64,000 bases of DNA. Origin: Planotetraspora thailandica. Lineage in GTDB: Bacteria > Actinomycetota > Actinomycetes > Streptosporangiales > Streptosporangiaceae. Under the pieces are notes generated by a model. The model searched no databases. It worked only from the letters and a program-made list of their open reading frames with translations, and was not told the origin of the DNA. The stretch spans positions 62,001 to 126,000 of the forward strand of contig NZ_BOOR01000012.1 of the NCBI RefSeq assembly GCF_016863335.1, read 5' to 3'. Positions 48,642-58,051 of the stretch are shown here, piece by piece (position 1 is the first letter of the stretch; every line of letters starts with the position of its first letter). Made by a program: the position numbers and the translations under genes.

Positions 48642-49388
48642 ATGAGCACGGAACCTGGGAGGCCGGACGTGCGTGACGCTCCACGGCAGACCGTCGCCTG
48701 GCAGGCGCTGCGCGCGGTCCTGGCGGACCGGGTGGCGGCGACCGGGCGGGAGTCGCTCGACATCGTGGACGCCGGGGGAGGCACCGGCGGCTTCGCCGTA
48801 CCGCTCGCGAAGCTGGGCCACTCCGTGACGGTCGTCGACCCGGCTCTGGACTCGCTGGCGGCCCTGGAGCGCCGCGCCGCGGAGACCGGCGTCGGCGTCA
48901 AGGGCCTGCAGGGGGACGCGGCCGATCTCGGCGACCTCCTCACGCCCGACAGCGCCGACCTGGTGTTGTGCCATAGCGTCCTCGAATACGTGGAGGACCC
49001 GGTGGGTGCGCTCGGCGCGGTCAGGGGCGTCCTGCGCGAGGGCGGTGCGGTGAGCGTGCTGGCGGCCAATCCGGTCGCGACGGCGATCCACCGCTGCCTC
49101 GCCGGCCACTTCGACGAGGCCCGCCAGGTGTTGTCGGACGCGGCCGGCCGGTGGGGCGACCGCGACCCCACACCCCGCCGCTTCTCCCGCGAGGAGATGT
49201 CCGGCCTGCTCGCGCGGACCGGGTTCGCCCTGGGCGACGTCCACGGCGTGCGGATCTTCGCCGATCTCGTGCCCGGCATGCTGGCCGAAAGCGACCCCGG
49301 CGCGCTGACCGCGCTGGAGCAGGCCGCGTCGGCGCATCCGGTGCTGCGCGACATCGCGACCCAGCTGCATTTCATCGCCTACCGGTAG
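48642..49388 (+). CDS. Class I SAM-dependent methyltransferase, CmoM/SmtA-like
   Basis: The 248-residue Rossmann methyltransferase has motif I VDAGGGTGGFAVPLAKLGH, acidic D in VVDP, and CHSVLEYVEDP as motif IV. The layout (HFDEA near residue 155, GVRIFADLVP near 205, IHF-like QLHFIAYR at the end) resembles the E. coli tRNA-modifying CmoM/SmtA, but actinobacteria generally lack the preceding CmoB step. The substrate is therefore uncertain. ATG 48642, 21 nt after nusB. Confidence 0.8.
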   Translation: MSTEPGRPDVRDAPRQTVAWQALRAVLADRVAATGRESLDIVDAGGGTGGFAVPLAKLGHSVTVVDPALDSLAALERRAAETGVGVKGLQGDAADLGDLLTPDSADLVLCHSVLEYVEDPVGALGAVRGVLREGGAVSVLAANPVATAIHRCLAGHFDEARQVLSDAAGRWGDRDPTPRRFSREEMSGLLARTGFALGDVHGVRIFADLVPGMLAESDPGALTALEQAASAHPVLRDIATQLHFIAYR

Positions 49389-49399
49389 CGCTCAGAACC

Positions 49400-49428
49400 T
49401 TCGAATAGAAATCCTGTTCGGGTAGGCT
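49400..49428 (+). promoter_or_regulatory. dinB promoter, near-leaderless
   Basis: TTCGAA (49400-49405), 17-nt spacer, TAGGCT (49423-49428), with the dinB GTG 7 nt after the -10. No LexA-type box (GAACNNNNGTTC) is seen, so SOS control is not evident. Confidence 0.5.
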
Positions 49429-49435
49429 GGCGAGC

Positions 49436-50677
49436 GTGTCCCGGAACCAGCTGCTGCCTCGGGAGCCGTCGCCTCAGGACGGCCCGGCCGACGACAGCGG
49501 CTGCCCGATCCTCCATGTGGACATGGACGCCTTCTACGCCAGCGTGGAGTTGCTCGACCGCCCGGAGCTGAGGGGCACCCCGGTCATCGTCGGTGCGACG
49601 GGCGGGCGCGGCGTGGTCCTCAGCGCCACCTATGAGGCGAGGCGGTTCGGCGTGCACTCGGCGATGCCGATGACGCGGGCCCGCAGGCTCTGCCCCCAGG
49701 CGACGATCATCCCGCCCCGCCACGCGAATTACGCCGAGGTCTCCAGGGGCGTCATGGAGATCTTCAAGGCGATCACCCCGGAGGTCGAGCCGATCGCCTC
49801 CGACGAGGCGTTTCTCGACGTCGGCGGGGCCCGCCGACGGCTCGGCCGGCCCGCCGCGATCGCCCAGATGATCCGCGAGCAGGTGGCCGAGCGCTACGGC
49901 ATCACGTGCTCGGTGGGGGTCGCGAGCAGCAAGTTCGTGGCGAAGCTGGCCTCCCGGCAGTGCAAACCCGACGGGTTGCTCGTCGTCCCGGCCGACGGGG
50001 TGGTGGAGTTCCTCCATCCGCTGCCCGTCGCCGCGTTGTGGGGCGTGGGGGAGCGCACGGAGCAGGCCCTGGTACGGCTCGGCATTCGGACTGTGGGGGA
50101 TCTGGCCCATGTGCCCGTTTCCACGCTCCAGCGTGAGCTCGGGGCCGCGGGGGCCCATCTGGCGGCCCTCGCCTGGGGGCGCGACGAGCGGCCGGTGGTG
50201 CCGCACACGCCCGACAAGAGCATCGGCAACGAGGAGACGTTCTCCCACGACGTGGACGACCCCGAGGAGATCAGGCGAGAGCTGCTGCGGCTGTCGGAGC
50301 GGGTGGCCGCCCGGCTCAGGGCCTCCGGTCACGTCGGGCGCACGGTCAGCGTGAAGCTGCGCCGTGCCGATTTCACCACGATCACCAGATCGCGCACTCT
50401 GCGCGAGCCCACAGATGTGGCAAAAGAGATATACACCACATCATGCGAACTGTTCGTGGCCGCAGGCTTGGAGCGCGTGCGCCTCAGACTGGTCGGCGTC
50501 CGGGTCGAGAACCTCCGCCCCGCCTCCTCGGCGACGCGGCAGCTAGGCCTGGGAGAGAAGGAGATGGGCTGGCGGGAGGCCGAACAGGCGGTGGACAAGG
50601 CGGTCCGTCGGTTCGGCCCGGATGCCGTACGGCCGGCCTCGCTCGTTCAGCGCCCATTTGGTCCAATGGATCTATGA
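49436..50677 (+). CDS. dinB: DNA polymerase IV (Y family)
   Basis: Error-prone translesion polymerase of 413 residues. Catalytic carboxylates are in HVDMDAFYASVE (residues 28-39) and SDEAFLDV near residue 121. The thumb holds helix-hairpin-helix LWGVGERTEQALVRLGI. The little-finger domain contains a beta-clamp-binding RQLGLGE near residue 365. It has a 25-residue N-terminal tail and is not truncated. Confidence 0.95.
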   Translation: MSRNQLLPREPSPQDGPADDSGCPILHVDMDAFYASVELLDRPELRGTPVIVGATGGRGVVLSATYEARRFGVHSAMPMTRARRLCPQATIIPPRHANYAEVSRGVMEIFKAITPEVEPIASDEAFLDVGGARRRLGRPAAIAQMIREQVAERYGITCSVGVASSKFVAKLASRQCKPDGLLVVPADGVVEFLHPLPVAALWGVGERTEQALVRLGIRTVGDLAHVPVSTLQRELGAAGAHLAALAWGRDERPVVPHTPDKSIGNEETFSHDVDDPEEIRRELLRLSERVAARLRASGHVGRTVSVKLRRADFTTITRSRTLREPTDVAKEIYTTSCELFVAAGLERVRLRLVGVRVENLRPASSATRQLGLGEKEMGWREAEQAVDKAVRRFGPDAVRPASLVQRPFGPMDL

Positions 50678-50824
50678 CGTCACCTCCGGTTTGGTCCGCG
50701 TTGGACGTTTTCTTTCGTCTACGTCTACAGCCTCGTATTCTGGGGATAACCGACCGCGAGGTTCGGACACCCCGTGTCGTCCGTTGCCGTCTTCCCCTGA
50801 ATGGGGCCGTCCTTGGGAGGCGCC

Positions 50825-51208
50825 GTGCCGCTGTCTGAGCACGAGCAGCGCTTGCTCGACCAGATCGAGCAGGCCCTCTATGCCGAGGACCCGAAGTGGG
50901 CCAATACCGTCCGGATCAGCGACCCGCGCAGCCACTACAAGCGCCGTCTGGTGAAGGCCTCCGTCGGCTTCGCCCTGGGCGTCGTCCTGCTGATGGTCGG
51001 GGCCGTCGCGAATCAGATCCCCCTCGGAGTGGCCGGATTCGTGGTCATGCTCGCGACTTGTCTGTGGGGCTTGTCCAGCTGGAAGCGCATGAGCGGGTTC
51101 GGCGGTGAGGGCTCGGCCGCGGGGCAGGGCCGCGCCCGCCGGCCTCAGCGTCAGGGCTTCATGGAGCGGATGGAGGAGCGCTGGCGCCGTCGTCACGACG
51201 AGCGCTGA
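50825..51208 (+). CDS. DUF3040 membrane protein
   Basis: A 127-residue protein typical of actinobacteria and usually found near dinB and mraZ. It has LSEHEQRLLDQIEQALYAEDPKWA at the N-terminus, two adjacent membrane helices (about residues 45-62 and 66-84), and a basic C-terminal tail rich in Arg and Gln. GTG at 50825 is preceded by GGGAGG; an upstream ATG at 50801 is less likely. Function is unknown. Confidence 0.88.
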   Translation: MPLSEHEQRLLDQIEQALYAEDPKWANTVRISDPRSHYKRRLVKASVGFALGVVLLMVGAVANQIPLGVAGFVVMLATCLWGLSSWKRMSGFGGEGSAAGQGRARRPQRQGFMERMEERWRRRHDER

Positions 51209-51250
51209 GCCGCTTCCGGCCCTCGGCCGCGAACCTCTGAAAAGACGTGC

Positions 51251-51277
51251 GGCGCCCCCGGGAACCGGGGGCGCCGA
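51251..51277. terminator. Bidirectional terminator after DUF3040
   Basis: Perfect 12-bp stem (CGGCGCCCCCGG with its complement) and a 3-nt GAA loop between two convergent genes, 43 nt after the DUF3040 stop and 28 nt before the transglutaminase stop. No T-tract. Confidence 0.65.
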
Positions 51278-51304
51278 GCCGTACGACCGGTACGTCCGAA
51301 CCGG

Positions 51305-53746
51305 TCAGCTCCTGGGTCCGGTGAGCGTCGGTTCCCTCACCTCGCCGCGATCCTCGCGCTCGGCACCGTCGGCGGTGCCACGCTGCCCGCGCAGTGACGG
51401 CCGGATGTTCTCCAGCCGGTCGAAGCCGTCCAGCGCCTTTTCTCCCAGGGCCCGCACCCACATCAAGGTCGACGGCGGAGTGAGGGCGGCGGCCAGTCTC
51501 CGCTTCCTCGACACCGCCGAGGCCAGAGCCTTCTTCACCGTTGCCAGGTCGGCGGCCTTCGGGGCGGGCTCGTACGCCGTTCTCGCGTATCTGCGCCGTT
51601 CCTCGGCCGACGTGATCGTGGTGATCGCGGCGATGACCGCCGGCCCGGTCCGCGTGTCGCCGCCCAGCCGTTCGGCCAGCCGCCGGGACAGGGCACGGGG
51701 GCTTTCCCCGGGGTTTCGCGCCATTCCGTAGTCGATCAGCAGGTCGCACAGTTCGGTCCATGCGGCCTGGACGGCGGACACCCCGCGCCGGATCCCTCCC
51801 GAGGCGACGAGCCGGCGCCGTCGTCCCCTCACCAGGAGGCGGACGGCGGCCGGGATCAGCGCGAGCACCAGGGCGGCGGCCAATCCGAGGGCGATCTTGA
51901 CCGTGATCGGTGTCCCGGTCTCCTGGATCTGCGGAGCCGCGCCGAGGTCGCGCTCGAAGTCGCGAGGGTTGCGCACCTGCGGGCCGGACGTGCCGGAGGT
52001 GTCGTCGGGGCCGCTGGACGCGCCGGCCGACGGCGTGGCCGACGGGCTCGCATTCGGCAGCACAGGCAACGTGTACTGCGGCACCTGGGCGGTGCCCTGT
52101 CCTGCGCCGCCGGCGGGGGTGGGTTCGAAACGCAGCCACCCGACTCCGGAGAAGTACAGTTCCGGCCACGCGTGCGCGTCGTGGGTGCGCACCATCCACG
52201 AGTCGCCGACCTTCGATCCGCCGGTGAAGCCGATCGCCACCCTGGCGGGGATGCCCAGCATGCGTGCCATGACCGCCATCGCACTGGCGAACTGCTCGCA
52301 GTAGCCGGTGCGATCGGTCAGGACGAACCTCGACAGGGCCCTGCCACCCGAACCCTGCGCCTCCAGGCTGTAGGTGAACCCGCCGGTCCTGGTGAACCAC
52401 TCCTGCAGCTTCATGGCCTGCTGGTATTCGCTGGTCGCCCCCGCGGTGACCTGCGCGGCCATGGCCGCCACCCGGGGATCGAGGCCGGGGGGAAGCTCGA
52501 GGTAGCGGTCGCTCTGCGGGTCGGGAACCGACGCCTCCAGTTGCTCGGGCGTGGGCTCGGGCTCGCCGGTGACCACGTGATAGCTGAGACCCGCGGCCTG
52601 GTCCTTGGTGGAGTAGACCATGAGCGAGTTCTGGTCGGCCCGCCAGTCCCCGTCGGCGTCGACCTGCGTCGCCGGGTACGGCAGCGGGAGGAACCGCAGG
52701 GGCCCGATGTCGTCGCTGATCGCGATCTGGGTCTCGGCCCGTTTCACCGCTGCCCCGGGCGCGAGGCCCGGAGGGGCGGGCAGCGGGCCCTCCGATACCC
52801 GGTCCTCCTCGCCCGCGGTGATCTTGGAAAGCGTCCACTTCCTCCCGTCGAAGATGTCGAGGGAGTAGATCCGCAGGTAACGCGGCTGGTCGTCGCTGCT
52901 GGTGTAGGTCAGGACGGTCGCGTTCTCCTGCTGCCGGAGCTGACCTCCGAGCTCGGCGATCGCGTCGGGAATGGTGATGCTGCTGCCGCCGGGGCCCGTG
53001 CCGTTGCCCACGCCGAAGCTCATCAGGGGGGAGGGCGTGAGGTTGGGCAGCAGCGCGGGCAGCACGATCGCCAGCGCGACCGCGGTCACACCGATCCTGC
53101 GGCCGGACAGCGCGAGCCGCCCGGTGTCGGGAGTCGTCCTGGCGTGGGAGGCCCTCGACCGCCGCACCAGGACGGCCCGGCCCCACTGCCCGAGGCGTTC
53201 CCGGCCGTCGGCGACCAGGAGGCCGACGTAACCGAACGCCCCGAGCACGAACGCCGGCCAGCCGATCGGGTCGGGCATGACCTCGACGGGCACGCAGAAG
53301 AGGGCCAGCAGCGGCAGCCCGGCCAGCGCCGCCTGGCGCAGCCGTACGGCGAAGAGGTCGACGAGCACGGCGATCAGGCCGACCCCGCCGGCGGTCAGGA
53401 GGGTGACGCCCTCGCTGGCCGGCACGGGCGCGGCGAACTGCTGGATGTCCTCGAACCCGGCCGTGACCAGCATGCCGATCATGTACACCGAGCTCTTCGT
53501 GGGGATGATCCAGAGCCACGCGAGGTTGTAGGCGAACGCCAGGGTCAGGTAGAGGGCGAGAGACAGGAACATGATCGGCGGACCCGCCCACAACGGAGCA
53601 CGCAGGCGGATCGTCGCCGCGCTGGCGCCGGTGACGACGAGGATCGCCCCCATGCTGGTCCAGAACCAGGAGCCGCCGTTGAACAACGGGTAGAGCGTGA
53701 GCGAGACCGCGGCCGTCGCCAGCCCCGCGGCGATCGGCAACTTCAT
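51305..53746 (-). CDS. TgpA-type transglutaminase-like membrane protein
   Basis: An 813-residue membrane protein. About six helices lie before residue 235, then an extracytoplasmic transglutaminase domain with catalytic Cys483 in GYCEQFASA, His525 in HDAHAWPELYF and an acidic partner in WLRFEPTP (Glu instead of the usual Asp). A Pro/Ser linker, another helix near 605-625 and a cytoplasmic DUF4129-like tail follow. It is the third gene of a MoxR-DUF58-transglutaminase operon, a common set of unknown exact role thought to act at the cell envelope. Confidence 0.88.
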   Translation of the reverse strand: MKLPIAAGLATAAVSLTLYPLFNGGSWFWTSMGAILVVTGASAATIRLRAPLWAGPPIMFLSLALYLTLAFAYNLAWLWIIPTKSSVYMIGMLVTAGFEDIQQFAAPVPASEGVTLLTAGGVGLIAVLVDLFAVRLRQAALAGLPLLALFCVPVEVMPDPIGWPAFVLGAFGYVGLLVADGRERLGQWGRAVLVRRSRASHARTTPDTGRLALSGRRIGVTAVALAIVLPALLPNLTPSPLMSFGVGNGTGPGGSSITIPDAIAELGGQLRQQENATVLTYTSSDDQPRYLRIYSLDIFDGRKWTLSKITAGEEDRVSEGPLPAPPGLAPGAAVKRAETQIAISDDIGPLRFLPLPYPATQVDADGDWRADQNSLMVYSTKDQAAGLSYHVVTGEPEPTPEQLEASVPDPQSDRYLELPPGLDPRVAAMAAQVTAGATSEYQQAMKLQEWFTRTGGFTYSLEAQGSGGRALSRFVLTDRTGYCEQFASAMAVMARMLGIPARVAIGFTGGSKVGDSWMVRTHDAHAWPELYFSGVGWLRFEPTPAGGAGQGTAQVPQYTLPVLPNASPSATPSAGASSGPDDTSGTSGPQVRNPRDFERDLGAAPQIQETGTPITVKIALGLAAALVLALIPAAVRLLVRGRRRRLVASGGIRRGVSAVQAAWTELCDLLIDYGMARNPGESPRALSRRLAERLGGDTRTGPAVIAAITTITSAEERRRYARTAYEPAPKAADLATVKKALASAVSRKRRLAAALTPPSTLMWVRALGEKALDGFDRLENIRPSLRGQRGTADGAEREDRGEVREPTLTGPRS

Positions 53747-54969
53747 GCCGCACTCCTCTTATAAGCGGCCTCGGGCCACACGGCGGCGAGCGAGGTGCCC
53801 GCCGGAAGGTTGAGGACCCGCCACCCCGCCCGGGTGAGCAGGGCGCGGGCGGTCTCGGCGGACTCGTCGGGGAATCCGTCCCAGGTGCCCACGTCCAGCA
53901 TGACCGCGACGCCGGTCACACCGGTGTGCCTCAGCCTGGCGAGGGCCATGGCCTCCTCGGCGTCGACCGACCCGAGCACGGCCACGATCAGGCCTTCGCC
54001 GCCGCCCTGGCGCAGCGCCCCGATCCCGTGGTCCAGAGAGCGCGAGGTGCTCTGCCGTACGACGGAAAGGGTGTCGATCAGCGACCAGGACAGGCTCGAC
54101 TCGGCCAGGTGCTGCGCGCCCTGGTCGGTGACCAGGCGCAACCCCAGCCCGTCGCGGGACAGGTGCACGCCGATCGACGCCGCGGCCGACACCGCGACCT
54201 CGAACGACGAGGAGGGGCCGCTGCCCCGGTGGGCGTGCCTGCGCGTGTCGAGCAGGAGCGCGCCCCTGCTCTGCCACTGCTGCTCCTCGCGCCTGACCAT
54301 CAGCTCGCCGTGCCGCGCGGTGGAGCGCCAGTGCACCCGCCGCAGGTCGTCACCCTGGCGGTACTCCCGCGGCGCCACGTCGTCGTCGCCCGCCGCCGCC
54401 ACCGATCGGGTACGGCTGTCGCCTCCGCCGGCCCACTCCCCGGACAGCCGTACGGCCGGCAGGGGGATGACCTTGGGGGTCACCACCAGCGTGTCGATGA
54501 TCGTGAACGACCTGGTCAGCTCGACGAGACCGAACGGGTCGGCGATCCGCACCGACAGCGGCCCGACGGGGAAGCGCCCGCGCAGGTCGGACCGCACCTT
54601 GTAGTCGATCTCCCGCACGCCCTGCGCCTCCACCTTGTCGAGCACGAACCGCGGCCTGCTGCCGAGGGCGTACTGGACGGTGTCCTCGACGAGCAGCAGG
54701 CCCGTCGGCAGCCGGGTGACGTTCTCCAGTCGCAACGTGACGACGCTGTCGTTGCCGACCTCCACGCGGGAGGGCGCCACCCGGCGGGTGCTGCGCAGGC
54801 GGTAACGGGTCCTGGCGACCACCATCGTCGCCAGCAGCGGCATGGCGATGATCAGGACGGCGACCCGCAGCAGGTCGCTCTCGCCCAGGACGAAGGCGCA
54901 CACCAACGCGGCGGCGCCCGACGCGAGGAACGACCGCCCCCGCGAGGTCAGAGCCTTCAACCCCGTCAT
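53743..54969 (-). CDS. DUF58 protein
   Basis: A 408-residue protein with two N-terminal membrane helices (residues 12-48), a beta-rich domain and the DUF58 hallmark APREYRQGDDLRRVHWRSTAR near residue 205, followed by a degenerate VWA-like domain. ATG at 54969 is chosen over a longer frame that runs into moxR; it lies 12 nt after that gene. It overlaps the transglutaminase start by 4 nt. It works with the adjacent MoxR ATPase by analogy with other such pairs. Confidence 0.88.
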   Translation of the reverse strand: MTGLKALTSRGRSFLASGAAALVCAFVLGESDLLRVAVLIIAMPLLATMVVARTRYRLRSTRRVAPSRVEVGNDSVVTLRLENVTRLPTGLLLVEDTVQYALGSRPRFVLDKVEAQGVREIDYKVRSDLRGRFPVGPLSVRIADPFGLVELTRSFTIIDTLVVTPKVIPLPAVRLSGEWAGGGDSRTRSVAAAGDDDVAPREYRQGDDLRRVHWRSTARHGELMVRREEQQWQSRGALLLDTRRHAHRGSGPSSSFEVAVSAAASIGVHLSRDGLGLRLVTDQGAQHLAESSLSWSLIDTLSVVRQSTSRSLDHGIGALRQGGGEGLIVAVLGSVDAEEAMALARLRHTGVTGVAVMLDVGTWDGFPDESAETARALLTRAGWRVLNLPAGTSLAAVWPEAAYKRSAA

Positions 54970-54980
54970 CGGGCCTCCGT

Positions 54981-55961
54981 CTACTTGGTGTCCGGCACAG
55001 GGACGCGCGCGACCAGGTCCACGATCGTCTGCTCGGGCAGGCGGCGCTGGCCCTGGGCCTCCATGCTGGGCAGCAGGCGGTGGGCGAGCACCGGCACGGC
55101 CAGGTCCCTCAAGTCGTCGGGGATGACGTAGTCGCGTCCCGACAGCGCGGCGTGCGCGCGGGCGCACCGCACCATGTGGAGGGTGGCGCGCGGCGAGGCC
55201 CCGAGCGCGAGATCGGGGGAGGTGCGCGTGGCCGTGACGATGTCGATGGCGTACTTCTTCACCGACTGCGACACGTAGACCGCGCGGATCGCCTGGATCA
55301 GCGCGCGGACCTCCGCCGTGGTGGCGACGGGCTCCAGCTTGTCCAGCGGCTGGGAGGCGCCGTGGACGTCGAGCATCTCCAGTTCGGCGGCCGGCGCCGG
55401 GTAGCCCATGGCGATCTTCGCGGTGAAGCGGTCGCGTTGTGCCTCCGGCAGCGCGTAGGTCCCCTCCATCTCGATCGGGTTCTGGGTCGCGATCACCATG
55501 AAGGGCGACCCGAGCCCATAAGTCACGCCGTCGACCGTGACCTGACGCTCTTCCATGCACTCCAGAAGGGCGGACTGCGTCTTGGGGGAGGCGCGGTTGA
55601 TCTCGTCGCCGACGACGATGTTGGCGAAGACCGGGCCCGGCTTGAACTCGAACTCCCCGTTCTGCTGGTTGTACGCGCTGACGCCGGTGACGTCGCTGGG
55701 CAGCAGGTCAGGGGTGAACTGCACCCGTTTGACCGGGCAGTCGATAGAGCGCGCCAACGCTTTCGCGAGCATCGTCTTGCCGACACCGGGCACATCCTCG
55801 ATCAGCAGGTGACCTTCCGCGAGGAGAACGGTGAGGGTGAGGCGGACGACGTCGCCTTTTCCTTCGATCACGGATTCGATCGCACGCCGGATCCTGTTCG
55901 CCGTGTCCACCAGGGTCTCCAGCGGTACCTCCGCTGCGGTGACGTCGGGGGTTGCTGCCAC
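54981..55961 (-). CDS. MoxR-family AAA+ ATPase
   Basis: A 326-residue AAA+ ATPase: Walker A EDVPGVGKTMLAK near residue 58, GPVFANIVVGDEINRASPKTQ with Walker B, ATQNPIEMEGTYALPEAQ with sensor 1 and an arginine finger in QRDRF. GTG start at 55961 has GGAGG 9 nt upstream. First gene of the DUF58/transglutaminase operon and distinct from the CoxD-like ATPase at 41217. A possible -10 (TAACCT on the minus strand, 56002-56007) lies upstream. Confidence 0.92.
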   Translation of the reverse strand: MAATPDVTAAEVPLETLVDTANRIRRAIESVIEGKGDVVRLTLTVLLAEGHLLIEDVPGVGKTMLAKALARSIDCPVKRVQFTPDLLPSDVTGVSAYNQQNGEFEFKPGPVFANIVVGDEINRASPKTQSALLECMEERQVTVDGVTYGLGSPFMVIATQNPIEMEGTYALPEAQRDRFTAKIAMGYPAPAAELEMLDVHGASQPLDKLEPVATTAEVRALIQAIRAVYVSQSVKKYAIDIVTATRTSPDLALGASPRATLHMVRCARAHAALSGRDYVIPDDLRDLAVPVLAHRLLPSMEAQGQRRLPEQTIVDLVARVPVPDTK

Positions 55962-56328
55962 CAGGCCTCCAATGAAGGTCCGTCCCGAGAAGGGGCGTTA
56001 AAGGTTACTTTCCCATTCTGTGTACTGACCCTATGACTGATGTGGTTCCGTAGGGACTTTGTCCAAAAATCCGGGTGAACTGGTCGTGATTGCCGAATGG
56101 CGATCGTCCGGCGAAGCGGTGGATTTCACTCCTCGCCCGGCGGCTACCCGCTCCACTTTCCCCCACCCGATCCACGCGCGAGCCGGAATCCGGCCGTCCG
56201 GGGCCCCTGACGAGGGTCCGGACACGCCCGGTGGCGGGTGGGTGGCGCCCGGGGTGCCCCACTTCGCCCCACCCCTTCTGAACTGCGGAAACCCGGCGGA
56301 AATCCAATGCCGACACAGTCTGAATCTG
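55962..56328. other. Divergent intergenic region between moxR and mraZ
   Basis: 367 bp without a gene. Its left 90 bp is relatively AT-rich and should hold the moxR promoter. The centre is GC-rich with several GGGTGGGG-type runs and no clear inverted repeat. The right end leads into the mraZ promoter. Confidence 0.5.
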
Positions 56329-56370
56329 TTGACGGTGGGGAGAAGTGGAGTATGGTGGTGCGCAGTGGAG
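56329..56370 (+). promoter_or_regulatory. mraZ promoter with four MraZ boxes
   Basis: TTGACG (56329-56334), 16-nt spacer and TATGGT (56351-56356). Over it lie four direct repeats GTGGGG, GTGGAG, GTGGTG and GTGGAG at 56335, 56345, 56355 and 56365, an exact 10-bp period. This is the known MraZ operator architecture (TGGG-type repeats every 10 bp), indicating autorepression and control of the whole dcw operon. Confidence 0.8.
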
Positions 56371-56420
56371 GGCAGGGGCTACAGCGCTGAGCGCTCCACA
56401 AGGCACGGGAGGTGGGTCCG

Positions 56421-56852
56421 GTGTTCCTCGGCACCCATCAACCGCGCCTGGACGACAAAGGACGGCTGTTCCTGCCGGCGAAGTATCGTGAGGAGCTGGC
56501 GGAGGGTCTTGTGATCACCAAAGGCCAGGAGCGCTGCCTCTACGTCTTCCCCGTAGAGGAGTTCCAGCGCATCACCGAGGCTCTGCGCACCGCGCCGGTG
56601 ACCGCCAAGGCGGTCAGGGATTACAGCCGCGTCTTCTTCGCCAGTGCTTCCGACGAGACCCCGGACAAGCAGGGGCGCGTCACCATCCCTCCGAGCCTCC
56701 GGCAGTATGCCGGGCTGGATCGCGACTGCGTCGTGATCGGGGCCAACACCAGGCTCGAGATCTGGGACGCCCAGGCCTGGGAGACCTATCTGGAAGCTCA
56801 GGAGCAGGCGTTCTCCGATCTGTCGGAGGAGGTGTTGCCAGGGATCCTGTGA
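56421..56852 (+). CDS. mraZ: Transcriptional regulator MraZ
   Basis: A 143-residue AbrB-like protein with two repeats: [25 protein letters not shown] near the start and [18 protein letters not shown] near residue 83. The second GTG (56421) is chosen because GGGAGG is 8 nt upstream and the product begins FLGTH as in the family. It binds the repeats in its own promoter and leads the division and cell-wall cluster. Confidence 0.94.
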   Translation: MFLGTHQPRLDDKGRLFLPAKYREELAEGLVITKGQERCLYVFPVEEFQRITEALRTAPVTAKAVRDYSRVFFASASDETPDKQGRVTIPPSLRQYAGLDRDCVVIGANTRLEIWDAQAWETYLEAQEQAFSDLSEEVLPGIL

Positions 56853-57007
56853 TCGATCAGCGAATTACCCGTCGGTGACGTTCGGCGAGGTCTCCACCCG
56901 CTCCCCGAGGCAGCTGATGCACCTTCCCCGGTGTCAGATGCCGCGGCAGGCGAAGCGGATGGGGACCTGGCCGGACGGGTCGGTCCCGCGAGGGGGGACC
57001 GGCATGG

Positions 57008-58051
57008 GTGGGGACCCTGAGGGTGATCACCGGCGGCAGCCGCATATCCGCGAGCTTCGAGGCGGCCAAGATGGGGGTGGAGACGTTGTCGACAGATTTC
57101 GAGCAGTCGGGCGGTCACGTTCCGGTCATGCTCGATCGCGTGCTGGAGTTGCTCGCTCCCGCACTCACGGGCCCTGAGCCGGTCGTCGTCGACGCCAACC
57201 TCGGCCTCGGCGGCCACGCGGAGGCTCTACTCGCCGCCCATCCGGCGCTGCATCTCGTGGGCATCGACCGCGACCCCGTCGCCATCGAGCGGTCCACCCG
57301 GCGTCTCGCGCCCTATGCGGACCGCGTCACCATCGTCCGCGCCGTCTCCGACGAGCTGACCGACGTGCTGGCGGCCGCGGGGCGGCGCCGCGTCGACGGA
57401 GCCCTGTTCGACCTCGGCGTCTCCTCTCCCCAGCTGGACGAGGCGGAGCGCGGTTTCGCGTACTCTTACGACGCCCCGCTCGACATGCGGATGGACCCGG
57501 ATCAGGAGCTCACGGCCGAGCGTGTGGTCAACACCTACTCCGCCGCCGAGCTCACCCGCATTCTGCGCGACTACGGCGAGGAGCGTTTCGCGTCCCGCGT
57601 CGCGGGCTTCATCGTCAGGGAACGCGCCCAGGGGCCCATCGAGACCACCAAACGACTTGCCGAACTCGTGCGCGCGGCCATCCCCGCCGCGACGAGACGG
57701 ACAGGGGGAAACCCCGCCAAGAGGACATTCCAGGCACTGCGCATCGAGGTGAACGGAGAGCTCACGGCGCTGGAGCACGCGCTCCCGGCCTCGCTCGACG
57801 CGCTGGCGCTCGGCGGGCGCGTCGTGGTGCTCGCCTACCACTCTTTGGAGGACCGGCTCACCAAGCAGGTTCTCGTGGCGCGAACCAGGGACACCAGTCC
57901 TCCCGGGCTTCCCGTCCCGCTGGAGGAACACCAGCCCCGGTTCCGCCTTCTGACGAGGGGAGCCGAGCTCCCGGACGACGACGAGGTGGCCCGCAACCCG
58001 CGGGCGGCCTCGGCCCGTTTGCGGGCGGCAGAGAGGATCCGCCAGGGATGA
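57008..58051 (+). CDS. rsmH: 16S rRNA m4C1402 methyltransferase
   Basis: SAM-dependent methyltransferase of 347 residues. [13 protein letters not shown] near residue 37, motif [34 protein letters not shown], and [16 protein letters not shown] are diagnostic. GTG at 57008 has GAGGGGGGA 8 nt upstream; ATG at 57071 would remove 21 poorly conserved residues and is also possible. A 155-nt gap without a gene separates it from mraZ. The stop overlaps ftsL (ATGA). Confidence 0.94.
   Translation: MGTLRVITGGSRISASFEAAKMGVETLSTDFEQSGGHVPVMLDRVLELLAPALTGPEPVVVDANLGLGGHAEALLAAHPALHLVGIDRDPVAIERSTRRLAPYADRVTIVRAVSDELTDVLAAAGRRRVDGALFDLGVSSPQLDEAERGFAYSYDAPLDMRMDPDQELTAERVVNTYSAAELTRILRDYGEERFASRVAGFIVRERAQGPIETTKRLAELVRAAIPAATRRTGGNPAKRTFQALRIEVNGELTALEHALPASLDALALGGRVVVLAYHSLEDRLTKQVLVARTRDTSPPGLPVPLEEHQPRFRLLTRGAELPDDDEVARNPRAASARLRAAERIRQG

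Noticed and set aside
49389-49435. LexA box upstream of dinB
   Set aside because: No GAACNNNNGTTC-like sequence is present; only TTCGAA and TAGGCT promoter elements are seen.
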